Shown here: piece by piece, positions 48,101-56,250 of the stretch
Layout of the letters: each line of letters begins with the position of its first letter
Position numbering within the stretch: the first letter of the stretch is position 1
Assembly: GCF_001029105.3 (NCBI RefSeq)
Contig: NZ_CP011807.3
Location: 2,418,001-2,482,000 of the forward strand
Length of the DNA: 64,000 bases
Source: Pandoraea faecigallinarum
GTDB lineage: Bacteria; Pseudomonadota; Gammaproteobacteria; Burkholderiales; Burkholderiaceae
Direction: 5' to 3'
Notes under the pieces: generated by a model
Told to the model about the DNA's origin: nothing
What the model saw: the letters and a program-made list of their open reading frames with translations, nothing else
The model's database searches: none
Program-made: the position numbers and the translations under genes

Positions 48101-48896
48101 GAGCGGACCGGCCGAATCGAGCGCGACGGGTAATCTTTATGGATTCCAGGCGGGCCTCGATGTTTTCCGGCGCACGACGCAGAGCGGACATCGCGATCAC
48201 GTTGGCGTGTATGTGGCTTATTCGGACTTCAATGCACCGTCGGTGCGGGGCTTTGCGCTGGGCACGCAGGATCTGACAGTCGGCAAACTTGCCATGAATG
48301 GGCCTTCGGTCGGCGCCTATTGGACGCATTTCGGTCCACGGGGCTGGTATGTCGATGCGGTGTTGCAAGGCAGTTGGTACGACGCGAAGGCGACGTCCCG
48401 CTACGGGGCTGGGCTGTCGACCAATGCGACCGGTTACGCCGCGTCGCTGGAGGCGGGCTATCCGGTCCGTTTCGGCGAGAGCGATGACTGGCTGATCGAG
48501 CCGCAAGCGCAGATCGTCTATCAGGGGGTGTCGGTGAGCCGTTCAGGCGATCAGTATTCGAGCGTGGACTGGAATGCGTCCGGTGCGTGGACCGCACGCC
48601 TGGGCGCGCGACTGCAATACACGAAGCGCGACGAGCGAGGCACGCTTTGGCAACCGTACGCGCGAATCAATCTGTGGCGAGCCTTCTCGGGCAGCGACAG
48701 CGCGTTGTTCGGCCAGTCTTCGCCGGCGATCGAAACCGGCTTCGGCGACACGGGCCTGGAGTTCGGCGGCGGCATCACGGCGAAGGTGACTCGAAGCCTG
48801 AGCCTATACGGTCAGGCCAGCTACCGGTGGTCGCTCGGCGGCCGTAACCGCCAGAGCGCAGCCGCCGGTATGCTGGGCGTTCGTCTGAACTGGTGA
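45195..48896 (+). CDS. classical (type Va) autotransporter with beta-helix passenger
   Basis: A 1233-residue secreted surface protein. An extended N-terminus leads to a signal peptide near residues 50-74 (VLTTAITALLPSAQAFA). The passenger (about 75-900) consists of many short repeats of the pertactin/AIDA type, rich in Gly, Ser, Thr and Ala (for example VASGAGSRLMLNN, DAGGTIAFSN, GGSITLTGTSV), predicting a right-handed beta-helix. The C-terminal about 280 residues are the outer-membrane beta-barrel, from SSRAYANGAWGRVFGERVRN to the terminal GMLGVRLNW. A catalytic motif was not found, so adhesion or biofilm roles are likely. The ATG at 45195 is not secure: a TTG at 45243, 8 bases after a GAGGAG site, would give a shorter leader. 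Confidence 0.9.
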   Translation: MTDFRTNKSRRGVRRLSADRVKTSFIVPTARPWNSNLPKKGLFGAIVCHRAVLTTAITALLPSAQAFAQCATAPTALNISSGNCSDPAFTSRDSAGSAPVVEVSDTGVYRGTSVTLSATGTGYGVHATRGGTVTLDGTQQDHTTITTFGLSGHGLYADGGGSITGSNVSVDSVGTGAYGVGALGAGSNVTLTDSEVITEGANATGAYAASGGSITLTGTSVTTQGAGASALVADAGGTIAFSNASTFSNGDNAPGAVASGAGSRLMLNNAFVNVYGNGSAGLVASGGAGITMSGGAIATGDYFGSTVIANSPGMLASGVGSRIQVSNGATSATYGANSPGIWADAGGRIDFSGYGIFTYQPDSPGAVASGAGSTVTLAGTIVRTSGPSSAGVLVTGAGTMIVTGTEITTGFTVVGGSSPAITYPEAQRGSTADGAQVVGAGSRLQAENARITTNGEGAIGVSVSQGATASITGGTLTTKGADSPTVGGADGARATDAGSSITLSGTSVSTENVNAVGLRTMAGGAITATDVTVATRGQQAFGASAQDAGSTIALNRAAITTTGNAAHGIAVVNGGAIVTTDTTVAVSGAGAAALYVAGSAPGAASITGGSLSATSGALVLAEGGTGTVSIGGGTVLTPAIVNGRRLLAQVSEDAAGTPSRLTLNIAGISALDGDIVVDPSTLIYRLSSSQWSGNLVLTGPGNTVSANLTASRWTGDLLADAGNTADVSLAGTSVWTGRARNATNIAIDASSTWNMTGNSNASGTVSNAGLIQFLPQSGAYSTLTVGSYTGAPGSRIGFNTYLGADNSPTNLLVVNGGQASGATSLFVNNSGGQGAQTVADGIRLVQVTGGGSTTAGAFTLGQRVAAGAYEYELVRGGSTNPNDWFLRSHLVQTSTDPAAPGSTDIPLYRPEVALYAPVPAIARQIGLSTLGTLHERVGEEENLRGETSSRAYANGAWGRVFGERVRNRWSGPAESSATGNLYGFQAGLDVFRRTTQSGHRDHVGVYVAYSDFNAPSVRGFALGTQDLTVGKLAMNGPSVGAYWTHFGPRGWYVDAVLQGSWYDAKATSRYGAGLSTNATGYAASLEAGYPVRFGESDDWLIEPQAQIVYQGVSVSRSGDQYSSVDWNASGAWTARLGARLQYTKRDERGTLWQPYARINLWRAFSGSDSALFGQSSPAIETGFGDTGLEFGGGITAKVTRSLSLYGQASYRWSLGGRNRQSAAAGMLGVRLNW

Positions 48897-48956
48897 TCTC
48901 GTGATGATCGGGTCGGTGCTGGTGGAGGTCGGCGTCGACTGGCTATCGATTATTCG

Positions 48957-48972
48957 CATAATGTACATTATG
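48957..48972. promoter_or_regulatory. 16-bp perfect palindrome CATAATGTACATTATG
   Basis: The palindrome lies between the autotransporter and the GGT remnant, 61 bases after the autotransporter stop, in an AT-rich patch. It may be an operator (FCD-type GntR regulators bind similar dyads) or sit at the deletion junction that cut the GGT gene. Confidence 0.55.
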
Positions 48973-48996
48973 TTAAATTAAACATTGACTGTCGTG

Positions 48997-49353
48997 TCAC
49001 GCGGGGACCCCACTGTCGCTCGCATTCAGCGCGCGAACTTCGCGGGTACGGGCGTTGTAGATCAGCCAGAAATTATCGCCACCGATCGTATTCATCTGTG
49101 GATACACGACAGCGATCGTCGAGGCGACGGCAATCGCGGCATCGACAGCATTTCCTCCTCTTCTGAGCACGTCCAGTCCGGCCTGTGTAGCCAGGTAATT
49201 GGACGAGGTCACCATGCCGTGCGTCGCCATCGGATTGGCGCACTGTGCCGGTGTGTCGCAATACGCGCCAGTCGGAGCTTCCGCCCGCGCCATCGCGCAA
49301 AACAACACACCCGCCATCAGCGCCGCGCGTGCATGCAGAGAATTTCGATTCAT
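48997..49353 (-). pseudogene. ggt: gamma-glutamyltransferase remnant (5' part only)
   Basis: The frame begins with a good ribosome site (AAGGAG) and an ATG at 49351-49353, a signal peptide, and then GGT-like sequence: NPMATHGMVTSSNYLATQAG, LDVLRRGGNAVDAAIAVA and VVYPQMNTIGGDNFWL. Intact GGT is about 540-580 residues and is processed at an internal Thr. Here the frame stops after 118 residues, soon after VRALNAS, and the sequence beyond bears no GGT similarity. So the 3' part, including the catalytic Thr, is deleted. The fragment lies next to the autotransporter end and a palindrome, which may mark the junction. Confidence 0.85.
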
Positions 49354-49559
49354 CGACGTCTCCTTTTTAAACGGCTTTCGTTTTAATGGACCCTCTCTTT
49401 CTCCCATCGGGTGTAGATATACCAGATTAAAAATATCGAAAAATCCGCAATGCTACGCGACACGTCTAAGCAAAAATACTTATCGCAAATGCACATGCGA
49501 AAAGGCTATTTATTAAGGGGAATTCCCGGATCTCGATGGGATCGTTGAACACCAAAAGC
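49354..49559. other. AT-rich segment between the GGT remnant and the terminator
   Basis: Contains the promoter side of the former GGT gene and no reading frame of note. It is AT-richer than the surroundings. Nothing else was recognised. Confidence 0.4.
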
Positions 49560-49583
49560 AAAGCCCGCAAGGATGCGGGCTTT
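49560..49583. terminator. intrinsic terminator (AAAGCCCGCA-AGGA-TGCGGGCTTT)
   Basis: A perfect 10-bp stem with a 4-base loop and T-rich flanks on both sides, so it may work in both directions. It lies about 105 bases downstream of the GntR gene stop on the minus strand. Confidence 0.85.
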
Positions 49584-49688
49584 CGTTCTGGATTTCCGTT
49601 GTGGCTTTAATGGACGTCGCGCAGGCCCCGGGCGCCGGGCAAATGAAACGATGATGTCGTCACGCGACGAAGTCCGTCGCTGGTGCGA

Positions 49689-50411
49689 TTACACGCGCTC
49701 GCCCAATACGGTGGCCCGCGTGAATGCTTCGATATTGTTGAGCAATGCGTCGACGGCATCCCCAGCCTTTTTCACGTCGCCCGCAGCGACCGCTTCGGCA
49801 ACTTCGGCGTGCAGGCGCGCCATGGTGGGAAGATCGGCCGCCTCCTTGTAGTGGTAGTACCAGAAGCGGCGCGACAGACCGTGCATCAGACGCATCGCCC
49901 CTTCGGCAAACTCATTGCGCGCCGCCACCAGACACAACTCGTTGAAATCGCGGTCCGCACGGATGAACTCGACGTCCTTGCCACTGCGCGCCGAACTCCG
50001 AAACGCTTTCGCGAGTCGCGCGAAATGGTCGCGCTCTGCCGCCGAGGCTTTCTTCGCCGCACTCCTGGCGATGAGCCGTTCGACCTCGCGCCGGGTTTCG
50101 AGAAGACGCAGTTGCTTGGAGACGTCCATCGGCGGCACGAGCAGACCGCGCTGCGGCAATACCACGATCAGATGCTCACGGGCCAGCCGCTGAACCGCTT
50201 CGCGAATCGGCGTGCGGCCGAAACCCGTCATTTCGCTCAATTGCAACTCGGACATCGTTGAACCGGGCGCCAGTTGCAGCGTCACGATCTTCTCTTCGAT
50301 CCACTCGTACGCCATGTCGACCATCCGCCCGCGAGGGATGGTCTCCATTCGTTCGTCCCGTGCTACGGCCTCTGATTTTTCCGTCGGTTGGGTCGCTTTC
50401 TTCGTTGCCAT
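49689..50411 (-). CDS. GntR-family regulator, FadR/FCD subfamily
   Basis: A 240-residue repressor-like protein. The N-terminal winged helix reads GRMVDMAYEWIEEKIVTLQL and STMSELQLSEMTGFGRTPIREAVQRL. The C-terminal all-helical FCD domain (about residues 90-235) has the metal/ligand-type pattern, including RADRDFNELCLVAARN and RLHAEVAEAVAAGD. FCD regulators sense small carboxylic acids or related metabolites. It is divergent from the alpha/beta hydrolase/alcohol dehydrogenase/MFS cluster and so most likely controls it. The start MATKKATQP (50409-50411) was chosen because the longer frame overlaps the promoter region. Confidence 0.93.
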   Translation of the reverse strand: MATKKATQPTEKSEAVARDERMETIPRGRMVDMAYEWIEEKIVTLQLAPGSTMSELQLSEMTGFGRTPIREAVQRLAREHLIVVLPQRGLLVPPMDVSKQLRLLETRREVERLIARSAAKKASAAERDHFARLAKAFRSSARSGKDVEFIRADRDFNELCLVAARNEFAEGAMRLMHGLSRRFWYYHYKEAADLPTMARLHAEVAEAVAAGDVKKAGDAVDALLNNIEAFTRATVLGERV

Positions 50412-50553
50412 CGAGTCAATATTCAGCGCAAATATTAATTGTATATCACTTGTTTCCATGCTTTCGCAAAGGCGCCGCACGCCCCGCCCCCATCCCTCCC
50501 CGACCTCGCGAATATCCGGGCTTTCCCGGAGGTTCTGCCGCTTGTCGCACTCA

Positions 50554-50588
50554 TCTAATGTGCTATTATTAATCAACTAATATATTAC
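50554..50588. promoter_or_regulatory. GntR operator region before the hydrolase gene
   Basis: TCTAATGTGCTATTA at 50554-50568 and the dyad CTAATATATTAC at 50577-50588 lie just before the hydrolase start (50605). A close relative, CTAATATGTTAG, is found before the MFS gene. The shared pattern suggests one regulator controlling both; the GntR protein encoded next door is the natural candidate. Confidence 0.55.
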
Positions 50589-50604
50589 TAAGACGAGAAA
50601 TGCG

Positions 50605-51366
50605 ATGGACATTCGTCGGGTCGGCAAGCATGACGGTTTCCCTGTCGTTGCGTTGCACGGCATTCAGGGAACGAGCGACTCGTGGGTTCCGTTGGCGACG
50701 GCACTCGGCGATACGTTTCACTTCATTCTGCCGAACATGCCGGGGCGCGGCAACGCAGGTGACCCGGTGTCCCCGCAAGCGTGCAATGCGGGCGACTTCG
50801 CGTGCCTGACGAGTCAGGTCATCGAGCAGGAAGTCCGGGATCGCCCCTATGTTCTGGCGGGCTGGAGCATGGGCGTATCGGTCATTCTGGAGCTGATGGG
50901 ACGCCTTGCGCACGGCACTGCACGCCATCACCCTCCGGCGGCGGTCGTCCTCTTGTCGGGCACAGCACAACCGAACGAGGTCAGTTGGTTTTCCTCGTCC
51001 GACGACGCCACGCTTCTCGACGAAATCAGGCAGCGCGAGCGACGTCTTGGCCTGCGACATGCCGCGGATCCGCGCGCCGTGGCATGGACCTGGCGCGCCC
51101 TCAAGTCGGTGTCGCACCTACCGAATCTGGCACAGATCGATGTGCCCGCACTCATCGTGCATGGCAGCGACGACGAGGACTGTCCGGTCGGCCACGCGCA
51201 TCGCATGCACGAAGGCATTCGCCAGGCACGGCTGCACGTCATTCCGGCCGCCGGCCATTCGATCCTGACGCACAACACCGAAGACGTCGGCATCGCCTTT
51301 CGCGACTTTCTTGCACAGCACATCGCGGCATTACCGCCGCCCGTGGTTCCACAGGAGAACTCATGA
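50605..51366 (+). CDS. alpha/beta hydrolase (esterase/lactonase type)
   Basis: A 253-residue hydrolase. The oxyanion-hole segment is VALHGIQGTSDSWVPLATAL, the nucleophile elbow AGWSMGVSVI (Ser at about residue 96), the acid region LIVHGSDDEDCPVGHAH and the catalytic His PAAGHSILTHN. The fold and length match small esterases and ring-cleavage hydrolases. It is the first gene in a GntR-linked cluster; its stop overlaps the start of the alcohol dehydrogenase (ATGA). An ester or lactone of a hydroxy acid is a plausible substrate, inferred from the neighbour. Confidence 0.9.
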   Translation: MDIRRVGKHDGFPVVALHGIQGTSDSWVPLATALGDTFHFILPNMPGRGNAGDPVSPQACNAGDFACLTSQVIEQEVRDRPYVLAGWSMGVSVILELMGRLAHGTARHHPPAAVVLLSGTAQPNEVSWFSSSDDATLLDEIRQRERRLGLRHAADPRAVAWTWRALKSVSHLPNLAQIDVPALIVHGSDDEDCPVGHAHRMHEGIRQARLHVIPAAGHSILTHNTEDVGIAFRDFLAQHIAALPPPVVPQENS

Positions 51367-52628
51367 GGATTGACGACCGCATCCACTTTTGCGCGCCGTC
51401 CCGGCTGATCATCGAACTGGGATATCGCAACAGACTCCCCGGGCTTGTGCAGCATCTCGGCTACCGCCGGGGACTGCTTGTCACCGATGGCTTTTTCGCG
51501 ACGCAGACACCCTGGGTCCGGGAATACGTGGCGGCGTGTGAGCGTGCCGGTGTGCAGATGATCGTCTATGACGGTGGTCTGCCCGACCCCACCACGGACC
51601 TGTGCGATCGTGCGACGAGCGAGCTTCGTGCGGTCATGGGCGGCCGGTTGCCCGATCACGTCGTGTCGCTCGGCGGCGGCAGCAATATCGACCTGGCCAA
51701 AGCGCTGTGCCTCACGCTCCCCGACGGACGGGCGATTCGCGACTTCGGCAACGGTGTGACGAGCGACGCGCCGATCATCGATCACATCGCCGTGCCGACG
51801 ACGGCCGGCACCGGCTCGGAACTCACGCCCGGCGCCATTCTGTTCGATCCATCCACCGGTATCAAAACCGCTGTGATGGACAATCGGCTGCGCCCGGTGG
51901 TTGCCGCGATCGATCCCGAACTGACCTTTACCTGTCCGCCCAGGGTCACCGCGGAATCGGGCATCGATGCCCTGACCCACGCACTCGAATCGTTCGTGAC
52001 GCGCGACGCCAGCGAGTTCGACCGCAACGGCAGCGTCGATCCGGGCTACAGCGGACGCAGTGCTCTGACAATGAGCTTTGCGCGCGAATCCATCCGGTTG
52101 GCTGCAACATACCTGCTGCGCTGCTACGAAGACGGCAACGACACCGAGGCGCGCGTAGGCATGTGCTATGCCAGCGTGTATGCCGCCATGTCCTACGGGA
52201 GCGCCGGTCTGAATGCGGTACACGGCATCGCGTATGGCGTGGCTGCGCTTACGCACAAGTCTCATGGGGCGACAAACGCCGTCGTGCTGCCGTACGTCAT
52301 CGATGCCCTGTGCGAGGTGCGACACACCGAGTTGCTGGAGGTGGCGCGCATTTTCGGTGTCACCCTGACAGATGACGTCGAAGCCGTTCGCGCGCTGCCT
52401 CGCAAATTGCGCGAGCTCGTTGGCAAGCTCGGTATTCCGACCGACCTCAACGCCTTCGGCATTCCGCAAGCATCACTGAAAGATCTGCTTGTCGATTCGC
52501 TTGGCGTGACTCGGCTGGCCAAAGCATTCCCCCTCGGGAATATCGAAGAAAGCTATGCGCAGATCATCGATCGCGCATGGCATGGAGGTCTTCGAGACGA
52601 GAAGACGGAGAGACTGACGGCAGCCTGA
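51363..52628 (+). CDS. iron-containing alcohol dehydrogenase
   Basis: A 421-residue group III (iron-dependent) alcohol dehydrogenase. It has the NAD(P) loop SLGGGSNIDLAKAL and the family motif IAVPTTAGTGSELTPGAIL. The metal ligands are the Asp/His in ESGIDALTHALESF, the His in LNAVHGIAYG and the last in HKSHGATNAV. Members oxidise or reduce alcohols such as 1,3-propanediol, 4-hydroxybutyrate or maleylacetate. It is translationally coupled to an alpha/beta hydrolase, so the two may act in sequence on a hydrolysed alcohol or hydroxy acid. 161 bases separate it from the MFS gene. Confidence 0.93.
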   Translation: MRIDDRIHFCAPSRLIIELGYRNRLPGLVQHLGYRRGLLVTDGFFATQTPWVREYVAACERAGVQMIVYDGGLPDPTTDLCDRATSELRAVMGGRLPDHVVSLGGGSNIDLAKALCLTLPDGRAIRDFGNGVTSDAPIIDHIAVPTTAGTGSELTPGAILFDPSTGIKTAVMDNRLRPVVAAIDPELTFTCPPRVTAESGIDALTHALESFVTRDASEFDRNGSVDPGYSGRSALTMSFARESIRLAATYLLRCYEDGNDTEARVGMCYASVYAAMSYGSAGLNAVHGIAYGVAALTHKSHGATNAVVLPYVIDALCEVRHTELLEVARIFGVTLTDDVEAVRALPRKLRELVGKLGIPTDLNAFGIPQASLKDLLVDSLGVTRLAKAFPLGNIEESYAQIIDRAWHGGLRDEKTERLTAA

Positions 52629-52741
52629 TCGACACGACTCCCCACGTAGTGCCGTAACGTCGTATCGATCGGGCATCGCCGCCCCGCAAAGCCAAATCAC
52701 ACCATACGGCCGGAGATACCGGTCGCTTTGCGTCTCGATGT

Positions 52742-52771
52742 CTAATATGTTAGATGGCTATTAGTTAGAGC
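52742..52771. promoter_or_regulatory. operator-like site CTAATATGTTAG upstream of the MFS gene
   Basis: The dyad CTAATATGTTAG (52742-52753) is followed by CTATTAGTTAG, about 40 bases before the MFS start. It closely resembles CTAATATATTAC before the hydrolase, which indicates shared control of the two transcription units. A strong ribosome site (GGAGGAG) follows at about 52775. Confidence 0.55.
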
Positions 52772-52789
52772 ACTGGAGGAGACACAAGC

Positions 52790-54172
52790 ATGGATATGTC
52801 AGCAGCCGCGTCGCGGTTAGGCGTTGATGTCGTCGCTCGTCTCGAGCGGCTTCCGATGACGAATTACCAGCGAACGCTTTTCTCGATCATTGCGACAGCC
52901 TGGTTTTTCGATTCCATGGATCTCGGGCTGATGACGTTCGTTCTCGGTTCGATCAAGGCGGAGTTCGGTCTGAGCGCTGCGCAGGCGGGCCTGCTCGCCA
53001 GCGCCAGCTTTTTCGGGATGTTCCTGGGCGCCGCCACCGCGGGCCTTCTTGCAGACAGGTTCGGCCGCAAGCCGGTCTTTCAGGTCAGCATGATCTTGTG
53101 GGGCGCGGGGAGTCTGATGTGCGGTTTTGCACACAGCGTCGATGCGCTGATGGTTTACCGCGTATTGCTGGGTTTCGGCATGGGCATGGAGTTTCCGATC
53201 GGTCTGTCGATGGTGTCCGAGATCGTGCCCGCCAAATCTCGCGGTAAATACGTCGCCATTCTGGAAGGTTTCTGGCCTATCGGTTTCATTGCGGCCGGCG
53301 CGTTCGCTTATTTCATGCTGCCGGTCATCGGCTGGCGCGGCATTTTCATCGCATTGGCCGTTCCGGCCGTTTTCGTATTCGTGGTTCGACGCATGGTTCC
53401 CGAGTCGCCCCGTTGGCTGGAAGACACGGGACGCGTGACGGCCGCGGCCGACGTCATGAATCACATCGAAGCCAAAGTGGAGAAGGCGTACGGCCGCCAT
53501 CTGCCGGAGCCGGACGTCGCTCTGCGCAAACCGCACGTGCATGCCGATCGCAAGGCGCTGTTCGCGGAGATCTGGAGTGGCATTTACGCGAAGCGCACGG
53601 TCATGCTCTGGACCACCTGGTTTTTCGCCCTGCTCGGGTATTACGGGCTGACGACCTGGCTGGGGGCGTTATTGCAGCAGGCGGGATACGAGATCACGAA
53701 ATCGGTGCTCTACACCGTCTACATCTCGCTCGCCGGTATTCCGGGTTTTCTCTTCTCCGCATGGCTGCTGGAGAAATGGGGGCGCAAGCCCACGTGCGCG
53801 CTCATGCTGATCGGCAGTGCCGTCGCGGCCTATCTGTACGGTCAGGCCGCTGGGACCAGGGCGCCTATCGAACAACTGATCGCCGCAGGTCTGGCGATGC
53901 AGTTCTTCCTCTTCGGCATGTGGTCGGTGTTGTACGCCTATACGCCGGAGTTGTATCCCACGCGCACGCGCGCCACGGGGTCGGGCTTCGCCTCATCGAT
54001 CGGTCGGGTCGGATCGTTGGCCGGTCCGTATGCGATTGGCGTGCTGCTTCCCAGCTGGGGGCAGGCGGGCGTGTTCACCATGGGCGCCCTCTCCTTCGCG
54101 ATTGCCGCGCTCGCGGTATTACTGCTCGGCGTCGAGACGAAAGGCCGTTCGCTGGAGGACGTTTCGCACTAG
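52790..54172 (+). CDS. MFS transporter (sugar porter/aromatic acid-type)
   Basis: A 460-residue, 12-helix major facilitator. Loop 2-3 has the signature GLLADRFGRKPVF. Sugar-porter-like features are PESPRWLEDTGR after helix 6 and a C-terminal ETKGRSLED. Such proteins import sugars, nicotinate-like compounds or aromatic acids in exchange with protons. With the GntR regulator, hydrolase and dehydrogenase it forms a likely uptake and breakdown set. It starts with an ATG after GGAGGAG. The substrate is not predictable from sequence alone. Confidence 0.9.
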   Translation: MDMSAAASRLGVDVVARLERLPMTNYQRTLFSIIATAWFFDSMDLGLMTFVLGSIKAEFGLSAAQAGLLASASFFGMFLGAATAGLLADRFGRKPVFQVSMILWGAGSLMCGFAHSVDALMVYRVLLGFGMGMEFPIGLSMVSEIVPAKSRGKYVAILEGFWPIGFIAAGAFAYFMLPVIGWRGIFIALAVPAVFVFVVRRMVPESPRWLEDTGRVTAAADVMNHIEAKVEKAYGRHLPEPDVALRKPHVHADRKALFAEIWSGIYAKRTVMLWTTWFFALLGYYGLTTWLGALLQQAGYEITKSVLYTVYISLAGIPGFLFSAWLLEKWGRKPTCALMLIGSAVAAYLYGQAAGTRAPIEQLIAAGLAMQFFLFGMWSVLYAYTPELYPTRTRATGSGFASSIGRVGSLAGPYAIGVLLPSWGQAGVFTMGALSFAIAALAVLLLGVETKGRSLEDVSH

Positions 54173-54280
54173 ATGTTCGTTCGGGGCACATGCGCGCGCG
54201 TATGCGGCGCTCCCGGTGATGAGCCGCACGCGGCGCGCCATCGCCCCCTTTTCCATTGATTCAACGGCAGGAGACACATC

Positions 54281-55090
54281 ATGATCACAGAGCGTCAATT
54301 GAAGTTCCGAGAGCAATACAAGTCCGGCATCAGCCCGATGTACAACGGCCTGCTGCATATCACGGTGATGTACACGGTGGCCATTGGGGCGTTGTGGTAC
54401 GGCATAAGTCAGCTGCAACACCCCACTTGGGAATGGTTCCTGATCCTCCCGGTCTTTCTTGCAGGGAATTTCGCGGAATGGTTCATGCACCGGTTCGTGA
54501 TGCACCGCCGGGTGGACGTCTGGGGGCTGCGCGAAATCTACAATCGTCACACGCGCCAGCACCATCAATATTTCAGCGACGAACTGGCGACGATCGACAC
54601 CACGCGCGAATTCCGGATCGTGTTCTTTCCCTGGCGCGTGCTGATGACGCTGGGCGTCGGCGGCGGCCTGACGGGTTACATCACCTCGCTGCTCCTGAAC
54701 GCCAATGCGGGTTGGATGGTGTTCCTGACGATGGTCGGCCAGTACGTGATCTATGAAACGTTCCACTACTGCTGCCACTGTCACGAAAACTGGTTCGTGC
54801 GCAATATGCCGTTCATCAACACGATCCGTCGTCACCATACCGCCCATCACAACATGGGCATCATGATGAAATACAACATGAATCTGACGTTTCCGATTGC
54901 CGACTGGTACATGGGCAGCAGCGACCTGCGGCGCGGACTGATCGGTCACCTGTTCAACGGCTACAGCGAAAAGCACATCAAGAGCGAGTTGAAACCCATT
55001 ATCGCGAAGTTCAGGAGCGACCATTCGCGGGTCACGCTCGACGGCCCTATCCTCACGGACGACGAGCGCGAGGCAATGACCGCGCTCTGA
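54281..55090 (+). CDS. fatty acid hydroxylase/sterol desaturase family membrane protein
   Basis: A 269-residue integral membrane protein with about four hydrophobic segments and the His clusters of di-iron hydroxylases: HRFVMHRR, HTRQHHQYF, HYCCHCHEN and RRHHTAHHN. This variant is related to the sterol desaturase gene at 25.6 kb but shorter and not a close copy. It follows the MFS gene by 108 bases on the same strand and has a good ribosome site (CAGGAG), so it may belong to the GntR cluster. It probably hydroxylates a lipid or other hydrophobic molecule with O2; an electron donor is not visible. Confidence 0.88.
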   Translation: MITERQLKFREQYKSGISPMYNGLLHITVMYTVAIGALWYGISQLQHPTWEWFLILPVFLAGNFAEWFMHRFVMHRRVDVWGLREIYNRHTRQHHQYFSDELATIDTTREFRIVFFPWRVLMTLGVGGGLTGYITSLLLNANAGWMVFLTMVGQYVIYETFHYCCHCHENWFVRNMPFINTIRRHHTAHHNMGIMMKYNMNLTFPIADWYMGSSDLRRGLIGHLFNGYSEKHIKSELKPIIAKFRSDHSRVTLDGPILTDDEREAMTAL

Positions 55091-55204
55091 TGACGACATG
55101 GCGCTTCGCGGCGCCTCTTCGTATTCGTTCTTGGGAGATGCTTCGGACGGACAGTGTTTTGAATAGATAATGCGGTCTTGGTCAATTCCTGGAGGGGTTC
55201 GGCA

Positions 55205-56059
55205 ATGCTCGCCGTACCGTGGATCGCAATTTTTCCTGCTGCTCTCGCTGCGTGGTGGCCTGCTTTTCGGTGGCTGAGTCTGGGGCTGCTCATTATCGGG
55301 TATAGCGCCGCGCTGACGAATGGGCAGATTGGCTTTCTGGCGGCGATGCCGGTCGCGTTACTGCTCGTCGCTGCCTATGCGGTATCGCCGCATCGCAAAC
55401 CTTATCTCCAATACTTCGGGCATGCGCTATTTATCTTGCTCGCGATTGCCCTGAGCATGCATTGGCTACCGGGATTTCACAATCCGCGCGTTATCGGTCC
55501 CGAGCGCTTCACAGCGGATGCCGTGCCATTTTCGATGTATCTCAATCTGGACAAGCCCCTTGTCGGATTCTGGCTGCTGCTGGTTCTGCCGTGGATCAGG
55601 CCCTCGCGAGAATGGCGTGTATCGATGAAAGCGGGCCTCTGCAGCATGCTGATGACAAGTGCGGCCTGTCTGTTGATTGCCGTGCTGCTTGGCCTTGTCA
55701 GATGGGAACCGAAATGGCCTTCCGCCAGTTGGCTATGGCTGCTGAACAATCTGCTGCTCGTCACGCTAACCGAGGAAGCGTTGTTCCGCGGCTATTTGCA
55801 GGGCGGTCTAAGCCGGCTGCTCGGACAGCGGCCGCATGCAGATGCCATAGCCCTCTGTATCGCGGCTGTGCTGTTCGGTCTGGCGCATGTCGCAGGCGGA
55901 TGGCAATGGATCCTGCTCGGAAGCGTCGCGGGAATCGGATATGGATTGGCTTACCGCTTCGGCGGACTCCAGGCCGCGGTACTCGCGCATTTCGGCCTGA
56001 ACGTGACGCATTTTTATCTATTTACCTATCCGATGCTGCAACCGCTCGGGCAATCGTGA
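55205..56059 (+). CDS. CPBP-family intramembrane glutamic protease
   Basis: A 284-residue protein with about eight hydrophobic segments. The CPBP (CAAX/Abi) motifs are present: motif 1 TLTEEALFRGYLQ with the paired Glu and Arg, motif 2 AAVLFGLAHVAGG and motif 3 LAHFGLNVTHFY. These proteases act inside the membrane. The start at the ATG 55205 follows GGAGGGG by nine bases; a TTG at 55178 would add nine residues but lacks a ribosome site. It follows the fatty acid hydroxylase gene by 114 bases. Its role in the cluster is unknown. Confidence 0.88.
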   Translation: MLAVPWIAIFPAALAAWWPAFRWLSLGLLIIGYSAALTNGQIGFLAAMPVALLLVAAYAVSPHRKPYLQYFGHALFILLAIALSMHWLPGFHNPRVIGPERFTADAVPFSMYLNLDKPLVGFWLLLVLPWIRPSREWRVSMKAGLCSMLMTSAACLLIAVLLGLVRWEPKWPSASWLWLLNNLLLVTLTEEALFRGYLQGGLSRLLGQRPHADAIALCIAAVLFGLAHVAGGWQWILLGSVAGIGYGLAYRFGGLQAAVLAHFGLNVTHFYLFTYPMLQPLGQS

Positions 56060-56106
56060 GCCGCGGAGGTTCGCACCGGATAAGCGCTCTTGACCTGAAT
56101 TGCGAA

Positions 56107-56125
56107 TGAAATGATAATCAGTCGC
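56107..56125 (+). promoter_or_regulatory. Fur box upstream of the sigma factor
   Basis: TGAAATGATAATCAGTCGC matches the Fur consensus at 13 of 19 positions, with the core ATGATAATCA intact. It lies about 125 bases before the ECF sigma start, as expected for an iron-starvation-induced sigma/anti-sigma/receptor set. Confidence 0.75.
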
Positions 56126-56250
56126 ATTTAACGATTGCATTCGGTACCGAACTGCCGGGTTCGGTCCAGACCTCCCGTGCTTGCCCATTCCCTCCGCCAT
56201 CGCGTTGTTCGTCAGGCCTGTTCGCCCGGGCGCATTGCGCCGTTCGTTTG

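Noticed and set aside
50928..52469. 513-codon minus-strand frame across the hydrolase and alcohol dehydrogenase
   Set aside because: Shadow of two real, coupled genes; no conserved motif.
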